Of a stretch of 64,000 nucleotides of DNA, positions 10,764 through 20,149 are shown piece after piece. Within the stretch, counting starts at the first letter, position 1; each line of letters opens with the position of its first letter. This stretch comes from Neonectria sp. B-13 (lineage: Eukaryota > Ascomycota > Sordariomycetes > Hypocreales > Nectriaceae): positions 620,001 through 684,000 of the forward strand of contig NOKP01000022.1 of the NCBI GenBank assembly GCA_002682825.1, written 5' to 3'. Below the pieces are notes generated by a model, which ran no database searches, was not told where the DNA came from, and saw only the letters and a program-made list of their open reading frames with translations. The translations under genes were made by a program, and so were the position numbers.

Positions 10764-11531
10764 ATGAAAGCCTTCATGGAATCACTGAATACGTATGTCG
10801 GTTCTGCTCTTCTATCGGTGAATCATGTTTATAATACTTGGTATAGGCTCTTCACTACCGGCATCTACTCCGATCTTAAACTCATCTCCACTCAAAAAGT
10901 CTACCCTGCACACCGCGCCATCATCTGCCCTCGGTCGTCTGTCATATCCAAATGCTGCGGATTCCAGGATGTTGCTGGGGATAATTCGAGTGACTGCAGC
11001 AAGGACGCACCCATGAACTCCTTCAATTTCCTGGACGACGACCCTGAATCTGTTGATTGCGTCGTTCAGTACTTTTACCGATTGGATTACCATAATCCTT
11101 GCCCTGTCCTCAGCCAAAACGCCAAAATCGGGGATACACACGGAGAAGCTACCAATCTTCCCACAGACATCACTGGTTCAGAAATCTTTGACTTGATTCT
11201 CCATGTCAAAGTGTACGCACTCGCCGAGAAATACGATATACCTCCCCTCAAGGCCTTGTCACTAGAGAAGTTTCAAGAAGCAGTCCAACAAGACTGGGAT
11301 TCTAATCACTTCCTGGATGCTGCACGAGAGGCATATACATCAACTATACAGGAAGACGAGGGAATGCGCACTTCTGTTGTCAAGGTTTTGCACACACATC
11401 GAGAGCCGCTCCTGGATAAGGATACTGTGCAAGAATTGCTCCAAGAACTGCCATCGTTAGCTTATGATTTGCTTATGTATCTTTACCAGCAAGCTAAACC
11501 TTTTAGACGCTCAACCTTCTTTTCAACGTAA
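10764..11531 (+). CDS. BTB/POZ domain protein
   Basis: A 237-residue protein (exons 10764-10792 and 10847-11531). After a short N-terminus it reads SLNT/LFTTGIYSDLKLI, then VYPAHRAIICPRSSVISK, matching strand and helix elements of fungal BTB domains (typically GxYSDL...VHKxVLCxRSxFF). The domain is broken by a Ser/Asp-rich insert near residue 60 and resumes with DDDPESVDCVVQYFYRLDY and VYALAEKYDIPPLKALS. BTB domains mediate dimerisation and, in some proteins, binding to Cullin-3; the role here is unknown. The 54-nt intron is a multiple of three and has no stop, so an unspliced reading stays open back to 10458. The ATG at 10764 was chosen because splicing joins it directly to the start of the BTB fold. 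Confidence 0.75.
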   Translation: MKAFMESLNTYVGSALLSVNHVYNTWYRLFTTGIYSDLKLISTQKVYPAHRAIICPRSSVISKCCGFQDVAGDNSSDCSKDAPMNSFNFLDDDPESVDCVVQYFYRLDYHNPCPVLSQNAKIGDTHGEATNLPTDITGSEIFDLILHVKVYALAEKYDIPPLKALSLEKFQEAVQQDWDSNHFLDAAREAYTSTIQEDEGMRTSVVKVLHTHREPLLDKDTVQELLQELPSLAYDLLMYLYQQAKPFRRSTFFST

Positions 11532-12659
11532 TTAAGCATCAAGTGGACAGCAACAGCCTATCTGCTAAATATTTATATATTTTAGAGTACGTTGATAAGA
11601 TACTAGAATATAGTGTACAAAAGACAACTCCTGGAGTTTCTATTCCGAACCAAACTGGTCTTATTGGTGTTATCCCTTCCCACCTTCGACATGTTAAAAT
11701 GGGGCCCACCAAAGAAAATACAAGCAACAAGCACGCTTACACCTTATCTCAACTATGTCGGTCCGCGTCGACTCATGAAGCTCTAGCTTCATTCATCTTA
11801 ACCTCATCTCCGTCATTTGCTCAACCGTATTTTGGCGATTAAGTTATCTTTCCGTAATCCCAAATAATCAGGTCCTTGGAATCACCTGGCGGCATCAACT
11901 TTGGCTCTCACGGTTCCGCTTTGAAAGACATCGTGGCCGACAAGATATTGCTTTTAGTTACTGTGAGCCTCCGTATAGCGCTGCCTAACTAATTAAAGAT
12001 CGAAATGGCAAAAGGGCCTCGGAGAAGACGTTGAGAAGTTACGCGAGCCCACGGTCGACTTGGAGCAGCAAATGATGCTTGGCTGGGTTACCACTGTCGA
12101 TTGTACTTCTCAGTACAATGATTTCATCAGTCACCGTCAACTAGAAAGTGGCCAATGGCTCTTAAACTCCACATAATTCAAGACATGGTCCAAAAATGAG
12201 TGCCAGACACTCTTTTGTCCTGGAATTCTCGGCGTAGGCGAGACCATGCTTACGGCGAATTCAAGTAGCTGTACAGTTACAGAACGCAAATCCTTTGTCA
12301 CTATTCGCGGCTTAGGCCATGCAATTCGCGCGCAAAGTCCTCCCTAGAATGCAGCATGATACCGAGTAAGACTGAGGACGATGATAAAAACAGTGACTTT
12401 CAGACTGGGAAGTTGCGCCGACTTATAGCCTTCAAATAATGGCGACATTGCGGAGTTTCAATAGATAAAACTAAGGACGACCTCATTTCACTGAAGTAAA
12501 TGATCAGAGGTTAATACATAGCACAATGTATATCAGACTATGAATTAAAATGATAGATGTTATGGAATTTCTAACTTCTACTGGCTAGTATGGAAAATGG
12601 CCCACCTGGCTATCAGGAGCTGCCAAATAGGCAGCTATTCTATGAGGCTTATCACTCAT
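11532..12659. other. Spacer holding a NACHT-gene relic
   Basis: No intact gene. Apart from the relic at 12072-12266, the stretch is AT-rich with frequent stops in all frames, especially 12430-12600. Confidence 0.5.
12072..12266 (+). pseudogene. Relic of a NACHT/STAND NTPase around the Walker A region
   Basis: One frame reads LGWVTTVDCTSQYNDFISHR, then SGQWLLNS, a TAA stop at 12174, and then TLFCPGILGVGETML. This matches the segment ahead of and including the P-loop in fungal NACHT-ankyrin proteins, where the usual form is close to FCPGIPGAGKTIL. The Walker A lysine is replaced by glutamate and the preceding proline-glycine is altered, so nucleotide binding would be lost even without the stop. 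No downstream NACHT sequence was recognised. A short, old fragment. Confidence 0.7.
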
Positions 12660-14816
12660 TTAAGGAAGGATATCGTTGTCTCTCTTCTCTCTCATCACCT
12701 CGAGGAACATGCGGTTCTTGGTGGCCATGTCCTCAGCACTACCGTAGTCCTTGAAAACTTCGTCCATCTGCTCCAGCGTCTTGCCGTTCGTCTCGGGGAC
12801 GATGTAGAATGTCCATACCGCTGAGAGAAAGCAGAAGACTGCGAAAAAGATGTAGGCTCCGAAGCCGGTGTTCTGCACGAGAGGGGGTGTGACCAGTCCC
12901 TTGAAGTGTGTTAGCGGACGTGTTTATCCGGGGCATATGGAAGGTTGGTATTCTTACGATAATGAAGTTGTTGATCCAGTCTTGACGAAAAGTTAGCCTT
13001 ATTGAAAGTCGAGGAATGGGTACTCTTGGGGGACATACTGGAGCAAGTGGAAATGGCAACACCCTTGGCTCGTAGAGAGGACGGGAAGATCTCGGATGGC
13101 ATGGCCCACGGCACCGGCCCCCAGCTGGCTCCGAATGAAATCATATAGAAGAGGAGGAATGCGACACTCGTCCAGCCCGCATCCTGGTGGGAAGGCCAGT
13201 CGTTCGAAAACTTGCCGACGAGCACGGCGATGATGGCGTGAGCGACAAACATGGCGATGCTACCAGCCATGAGGATGTTGCGTCTGCCGAACTTGTCGAG
13301 GGTCCAAAGACTCGAAATGACGCCGAAAAGCTGGGTGATGTTGAGAACACCGGACATGATCAGTTGCATGTTCTTGTCAAGGCCCATGGTGCTACAAGTC
13401 GAGGAAGAATGGTCAGCAAGTAGTCTCGTCAGCGTGTCGTCAAGTGGGGATATTTACCCAAAAAGAGTTGGTGAGTAGTAAATGAGGGCGTTGATTCCAG
13501 TGAACTATGATCCAGTTAGCGAGCGAGGCCTTTGCCTAAAGGTCGAAGAGGGAAGTCTTACCTGCTGGAAGAACATCAGACCAGCACCAACGTGGGTTCG
13601 TCTCCAGCATCCAGGCCTGAAGCAATCGACCCAGGTTGCGAACTCGAGTTTAATCTTGCTCATCACTCCGCCATTGGCGAGCTTAGGATGACGTTGGGCG
13701 GCAACTCCTTGCTGGAATCTCGACTCGGAAATAATTTCCACCCACTCTCGCTGGACTCTCACGTCGGAAGTGGGCAGCTGTCGGAGCTTTGCCAGGTTCG
13801 TGAGGGCCTCGTCTTCACGGCCATTCGCGGCCAGCCATCTGGGCGAAAAGGGCAGCAGGATGGCGCCGAAACCAAGAAGCAGGCCGGGGATGATCTGGAT
13901 AAGGAAGGGGAGCTGCCATGACCAGTGCGAGTCGATGTATTGGGTTCCGTAGGTGATCCAGAAGGAGATGACGATGCCGACGACGATGCTGAGTTCCTCG
14001 AATACAAGTAGCGTACCACGGATTTCAGGCGGTGAGATTTCGGAGATGTAGAGGGGAACAACCATGCTCAACCTGGAGAGAGAATACTGTCAGCGCTTGA
14101 TGTGATAGTGTAAAGAATAGTTTGTCGCACATTCCGATTCCGATACCGCCAATGAGTCGAGCCACGACCAACATAACATAACTGACAGAGGCAGTTTGGA
14201 GGGCGGAACCGATGGTAAAGATGACGACGGCGATCATGATGGAGTATTTGCGGGAGTACATGTCGGCGATCCAGCCTTGGTTGAGGGCGCCTTGATTTCC
14301 TTGTTAGCTGTATATCGCGGTCGCAGGTTCGGAGTCGGGCTCACCGATGAAGGCACCGAGTGTGATCATGGCTGTCATGAGGCCTTTGGCGCTGTTCGGA
14401 GTGTTAGCTGACATGACGTCCGGAGACTTGCTGAGTGGTGGAATTCTTACAAGCCGGCTCCAGCTGCCGTGTCAGACACCTCCGGGAATCGGTCCAGGAA
14501 TGAGTCCATGACCAGCGTCACCGAAATGACACCTTGGCTGTTGAGACACGTTAACCAACCCTGCTTCGATTTCGGAGAGTTCGTGATTGGGGCTTACTCG
14601 TATCCGAAGAGCAATCCTCCGATGGCACTGAAGGAAGCGCACAACGCGACATATCGTGAAGAAAAGACGCCGCGGAAGCCTGCCAGGTTAGTCGGACATT
14701 GGGAATGCTGCATGGAACGTCCACATACCTGCAGGACCGTAGGCTTCGACCTCCCACTCGGGGGAGGCGCCGCCTTCATCGTGCTCGGCGTCGAGCTTGG
14801 GGTGTGGATGCTCCAT
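12660..14816 (-). CDS. MFS sugar porter (hexose-transporter family)
   Basis: A twelve-TM plasma-membrane sugar:H+ symporter split into about nine or ten exons. Start is at 14816 (MEHPHPK); exon 1 ends at 14729 and exon 2 spans 14598-14679. Reading through the introns gives GGLLFGYDQGVIS in TM1, ALNQGWIADMYSRKYSI after TM2, LSMVVPLYISEISPPEIRG (the PESP-like loop before TM5), SPRWLAANGR after TM6, FTGINALIYYSPTLFG in TM7, WAMPSEIFPSSLRAKG after TM10 and the closing PETNGKTLEQMDEVF. All sugar-porter signatures are present and no frame break was found. The substrate cannot be told from sequence. It faces a Zn2Cys6 gene and lies near a Gfo/Idh/MocA dehydrogenase, suggesting import of a sugar, sugar acid or polyol used by that enzyme. 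A double CreA-type site lies upstream. Confidence 0.9.
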
Positions 14817-15523
14817 GGCGGAGAGGGCAGGTTGAGATGACTGAATATGGCCAGATGGTCTGAGATACAACCGATGTGATGATTAGAGCCTGATAAGATG
14901 CTCGAGATGTGCCTGGCCGAGTCAAAAGCAAAAAAAACGTCGAGCAGAGGCCAACTTATATACTTAACGTCGCGACCCGACCACCCCAACGACCATCCCC
15001 ATTCCCCCTCAAACTCGCAAAGAAACCTCGCCCACTTCACGACCCCCGCAGCCAATCGGGGATGATCCAATTCCCTCTTCAACGCATTCCCCAGTGATGG
15101 GGCCCCGCGGGGATAATCCTACCCGTCATAAATCCCCACAAGGTGCCCCGAGTCAGACCACGGTCACCCCAAACCGCTAGTGACTAGCCCCAGGTTTGAG
15201 TTGGAGAAGCTGTTATTCCTTGCCTCTATAGTCTAGTCGCTCGTAAATCCGTGTGGGGTTGGGCCTTGTTGGAGCGAACCCTGCACGCTGTTCTCTCCGC
15301 GTTGCCAAGAGGGGCAAACAACCTGGCTAGCCGCGGCGCCAATTTCTGCTTGTGGATCGCGGGGAAGTTTGCTCCTGGCTAAAACCCTTATCCTCTCCTC
15401 TCTCCCCGACTCCCTGGTGGTTAAAGCTTCTGCTTGTGGAAGATTTCCCCATCAGTTCCCGGCTCTCCTATCTACGCATGTTGGAATCGAAATAGACCCG
15501 CCCCATATCGACATGGAGACGAG
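14817..15523. other. Divergent promoter region of sugar porter and regulator
   Basis: About 700 bp of non-coding DNA between the two starts, C-rich on the + strand and holding the CCCCGCGGGG palindrome described separately. Confidence 0.55.
15103..15112. promoter_or_regulatory. Palindromic double CreA-type site
   Basis: CCCCGCGGGG contains GCGGGG on both strands. That matches the SYGGRG consensus of the carbon catabolite repressor CreA/Cre1, which often needs two close sites. It lies about 290 bp upstream of the sugar porter and 410 bp upstream of the regulator, a sensible place for glucose repression. Binding is inferred. Confidence 0.4.
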
Positions 15524-17579
15524 ATGGCTCCAGAGAAGACTCCCGTCTCGCAAGTTGCTTGTTTGGTACGCATCGCTCCGCAGTCCGCAGTCACCCCATT
15601 CGGCCCCCAAAGGCATCCCACCTTTGCGGGCAGACTCTTACTGCAGTTTTTGAGGATCGTGTTATTGATAGTTGGCTAGAATTGTCGCAAAAGACACTCC
15701 AAATGTACCTGGGCCGCCACCGCTGAGCCAGACAGAATCCACGAGGCAGACGCGTCATGCGACCGCTGCACGGCGCTGGGAGAGACATGTATACCAGGCA
15801 ATAACACGCGATTCAAACACCATTCAAATGAGTACGATACACACCGGTCATGTTGGACTTGATTCTAACATCACACCACAGACTCTCTCCTTCCGACCAC
15901 CAGCCCTGGGTCAAGTATCCAAGTCGAGGTTAGTGTCATGATGTCTTGTCTTACCAGCCCGTCGCTGTGTATGAAGAGAAACGTGAACAGGCCTAATATT
16001 CTCACAGTTCGCTTCATCGACGAGACATCAGATCTCGAGGCCATATACAATGCGGATGGAAAGACTTCAGCCGCATTGCGGTTAGCATTCGATTCCCCAA
16101 TCGGGGTGTCCAACAGCAGCAACCCGACTCCGCAGCCCAGGGAATCAACGCGAGAGCGCCAAACGTTCCCTGATCGACTCAGAAAAGACATTACGCGGAG
16201 TTCCTCTCCCATTATAGATGAGAGGGCTTTGTCAACTCTGCCCGTTGGGTCTCGACTTGGGCTCCATAATGAGGCTGAATCATACGAGAGCGCCTGTTTT
16301 CCACTGCAAAGCATTCACGAAGCCCAGTTAATGAAGTACTACCTCGAGTACATGTGCACTTGGGTACGTACTATGAACCATATCATGTTCTAGAGTCTAG
16401 GCCCTGGACTAACATGCTAGTTCGATCTCTGTGATGCTTCTCGTCATTTTGCCCTCGAGGTGCCCAGGAGAGCAATGACAAGTCCGACACTGCTCAATGC
16501 CATATTCGCACTCTCAAGCCGACACTTGAGCATGCACGATCAGTTTGACGAGTACGCGTCGACACGGTACCACCAAAACTGTCTCCGCCAGTTATCCAGC
16601 ATCTCAAACGACGATTCCTCGCTTGACAACGACGATCTGCTGGCAGCCACCATCCTGCTGCGGACCCTGGAAGAGTTGGATGGTGAGACCTCAGCCCGCC
16701 TTGGTCCACTCTTATCGCCACAGCTAACACGGCCGACCTAGTTCCACTGCTGGGGACAGATCACGAGGGCCACTTGCTTGGCATTCAGGTGTTCATGAAC
16801 GCGCAGGACTCGTCCGCCGTGGCCACTGGAATGAGGAAAGCGGCCTTCTGGATCGGCCTGCGGCAGGAGGTGACCATGGCATTCGCCAGTCAGCGCTCCA
16901 TCAAGATCTCGCTCAACCAACCATTCATCGATCAGTCCTTTACAGATGCCAGCGACGACGTGTGGGCCAACCGCATCATTGTCCACTGCGCCAACGTCAT
17001 CGAGTTCTGCTTTGGAGACAGCGACCAGAAGGCGAGTGAGTACCAGGCCCTGAAGGATTACGATGACGGCTGGCTGCGCTCTCGGCCCTCGTCCTTCCTC
17101 CCTCTAGTCTACGGGCCAGCAGATCCCAATTCGGGCAACCAATTTCCCCAGATCGTGTACATGAACCATGCCGTTGGTGAGTCTTCAGCAACCCGCGTAA
17201 AGCACCAAGGAGGCGGAAGGAGTCTAACAGTTTCTTGCCAGTTATCGGGGTCGCTCACGGGATCCTAGCTCGGGCCCTTCTCCTCTGCTACGACCCAACT
17301 CTGCCCAAACTAGGGCCCGCGCGCATGATTACGCAGCAGAGGCGCGAGGAAGAGGTGCAGGACGAGATCAGGCAGCTGTGTGGGATTGCGCTGTCGAATA
17401 GAGGGACTATCCCCGCGATATTCACCGCGTCTTTGGGGATTGCATCATGCGGAGATCGGTTCAGTCGCGACGACGAGCGGACGGCTTTGCTAGACGTCCT
17501 GATCAAAACCGAGACGGATCACTTCTGGCCGACGGCGGGCGCTCAGATCAGTTTGAAAAGAGCTTGGGGCTGGGAATAG
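15524..17579 (+). CDS. Zn2Cys6 transcription factor (cluster regulator)
   Basis: A 543-residue regulator from seven exons: 15524-15565, 15680-15831, 15882-15928, 16008-16363, 16421-16682, 16742-17176 and 17242-17579 (sum 1632 nt). The zinc cluster is split by the first intron: VACL / NCRKRHSKC, then SCDRCTALGETC, placing cysteines at 13, 16, 23, 41, 44 and 51 with a 17-residue loop, longer than usual. Then come KYPSRVRFIDETSDLEAIYN and the helical fungal regulatory region (LLNAIFALSSRHLS, ATILLRTLEELD, AAFWIGLRQEVTMAF). This layout, with the zinc cluster at the extreme N-terminus and a FIDET motif, is typical of a large group of Pezizomycotina regulators. It sits between the sugar porter and the dehydrogenase and probably controls both (inference). 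The ATG at 15524 is the only one that gives a complete first zinc half. Confidence 0.88.
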
Positions 17580-18283
17580 ACTTGGAGACTGGAAAAGTTG
17601 GGACTCGGGACTGAGAGCGAAGAGCGACTTCTTAATATTAAGCCAATTGCATCTGCTAGAGATATCCAATCCTTGCGTCATCCCCAATGCACATCCATGG
17701 TCACCCCACAAGCGAGCCACTCCCCACTGAAAGCCCGGGATATAGTCGCAGTGAAGCGGAGTGATCGTCGCTGAAGTGGAGAATTGGGGTGCAAAGCCCC
17801 TTAGAATCAAGGAAGAGCTAGACAGGAGATCCACCGAAGAAGGCCCCTGGCAGGAGGAGTTTCCCCCGGAATCCAAAGTGAGGAAGAGTCTCCGCTAAGG
17901 AGAAGCCTCCGCCGGGCCAAATATCCTCCCACTCCGGGCCTCTAGCCTCCAGTTCTGGAATAGGTAAAGCCTCCCGCGGTGAGACGCCGCACAAGTGGAG
18001 GACTCGGGCCTCAACCACCAACAACCGCTTGTCGAGCAAATCCGCCCTGGGTATCTTGCTCCTCTGTGACTGCATGGCGTCGAGAGTTATTGGATGTACG
18101 CGAGTCCGGTGCTGGAACTGTGGACTGGAGAAATGGATCTCTCCGGATCTCGCATGGAGCCCGCTTCCCCAGCCGTCGTGTCCTCTCGGGCTATAAAACG
18201 CCATACCAGCCTTGACTGTAATCTCATGTCTCTATCTTCTCTACCTACAATTCAACACCTTTGTATCTCTCCTTACATAAGAC
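17580..18283. promoter_or_regulatory. Promoter of the dehydrogenase gene
   Basis: 704 bp without a gene. A TATAAA box lies at 18192-18197, about 90 bp before the start codon, followed by a pyrimidine-rich leader (TCTCTATCTTCTC), the usual shape of a well-expressed fungal promoter. The upstream part is the 3' flank of the regulator. Confidence 0.5.
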
Positions 18284-19419
18284 ATGGCTCCCCAGAAACT
18301 CAAGATTGGCGTCGCAGGCCTGGGCCGCATGGGCAAGCGCCACGCCCTCAACTTCTTCGAGCAGGTGCCTCGCGCTGAACTTGTCGCCGTCTCATCACCA
18401 GACCCCGCGGAGAGGCAATGGGCCGAGGAGAATCTAAAAGAGTCTGGAGTGAGCGTATACGAGAACTACGACGACATGATCCGACACGAGGGCCTTGAGG
18501 CAGTGTGCGTGGCGTCTGCGACTGCTGTTCACGCTTCTCAAACCATCGCCGCCATCGAAGCCGGCAAGCACGTATTGTGCGAGAAGCCGTTGGCAACAAC
18601 TGCTGAAGTAGTGAGTTCAATTGAAAAAACTTTCCTTCTGATACATTATCTAATTTACCATAGTCTCAAACCGTTGTCGATGCCGCAGCAACGAGGCCAG
18701 AGTTGAAAGTCATGTGTGGTTTCTCAAGACGCTTCGATGAAAGCTACCGAGACGCTCACGAAAAGATGAAGGCCGGCCTCATTGGGCGACCATCAGTACT
18801 CAGGAGTCAAACTTGCGATGTTCTGGACCCGTCCGGGTTCTTTGTCGCTTACGCCGAGTTCAGTGGCGGCATCTTCGTCGATTGCTCAATCCACGACATC
18901 GACCTGGCCCTGTGGTTCTTTGGCGACGATGGCAACGACGGCGAGAGCAAGGTCAAGTCTGTTTCCGCAATCGGCATCACGGCTGTCGAGCCTGCGTTGA
19001 AGAAGCACAACGACTGCGACAATGCTATTGGTCTTATCGAGTTTACAGACGGCCGCATCGTTCATCTATATTGCTCACGCATGATGGCCGCCGGCCAGGA
19101 GGACTCAACCGAGATCATCGGCACCAAGGGCAAGTTGAGCGTCAACCTTGTGCCCACATCCAACCTGGTGCGCATCTATCAGCCCGGTGGAATCAGGCAC
19201 GAGCTACCTCAAAACTACTGGGGCCGTTTCAAGAACGCCTTCAAGCAAGAGGCGATCGAGTTCACTGGCTGCTGTTTGGATGACGTGGAAGTCCCAATCA
19301 AGCTTGCCTCGGCTGTAGCAGCGGTCAAGATTGGCTCCGCGCTCCAAGAGTCTATGATTACGGGTAACAAAATCTGGTTTGATGAGAACGGCGAGAAGAC
19401 AGAGAGGTCACGGTTGTAG
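18284..19419 (+). CDS. Gfo/Idh/MocA family NAD(P)-dependent dehydrogenase (inositol-dehydrogenase-like)
   Basis: A 360-residue cytosolic oxidoreductase (exons 18284-18610 and 18664-19419; 53-nt intron). The N-terminal Rossmann fold shows KIGVAGLGRMGKRH (GxGxxG, residues 9-17) and AELVAVSSPD. The family hallmark CEKPLA lies at 99-104, carrying the catalytic-site lysine. The C-terminal half has GFFVAYAEFSGGIFVDCSIHDIDLA, where the D-x2-H/D pattern (SIHDID) is the active-site region, and ends in the usual alpha/beta domain. The family oxidises polyols and sugars such as myo-inositol, scyllo-inositol or glucose derivatives; which one is used here cannot be told. Context with a sugar porter and a regulator supports use of an imported sugar or cyclitol. 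No anomalies. Confidence 0.9.
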
Positions 19420-20149
19420 TTGGGATATTATGTGTCATACGGCGCGCGAAGTTGCGACGTATTCACATTGAAATCGGTCGAAAATAGATAAGATGGGATT
19501 AGAACTTACCAATACCGAGATAGTATGGGTTACATTATGAATAGTTAGGTAAATTAAGACATTATACTATTAAGAAAGTTAATTAAGGTCTTGGCTTAGG
19601 TAGTGAATTTAGCAGCTAAAAATGCCTGTTTTCTAGTTAATTTTTAAGTATTCTATTTAATTATACTAGCCTTATTCTAATAATCTTTTCTATTCTAAAA
19701 TCACATTCCATTTAACTGAGTTTTGCCCTGCCTCTTAAGAAGCCGAAAGATAAGCCGCGTCTCCCCCTCAGCTGCGCTCATAGCTAAGATGGTTGAGTGT
19801 TTTCCATCCTGCTAGCTGTCCCGGGTCACTCTCACCAATACAATGGGAAAGATAATAAAGACCTGGAAAGAGTGAAAGCTCTTAGAAAGGGTCTTATTCG
19901 GTCTTCCAGGAGTAACATGGATAGAGAGTTGGACGAAACCGTAGCACTTTCTTTTAGCATCGCTTAGTCCTAGGACCGCTCCCTTGCGGAGGAGGGCGAG
20001 AGCTATCCCAGGCCGCTCTAAGTTCAGAGGACAAACTCTGCAGCGTCTAATTTAGCTAGGGAGATAAATAAACAACAAGCAGATATCATTCGCATCTTGT
20101 TCCGCAAGATCATGCTCTCTCCCGCTCGGAGCTTATACTCGACCCCGAA
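19420..20149. other. AT-rich spacer, possibly RIP-worn
   Basis: About 730 bp with no gene. The part from 19540 to 19720 is strongly AT-rich with TA-rich words; the part from 19740 to 20060 is balanced and may be an unrecognised repeat remnant. Confidence 0.45.
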
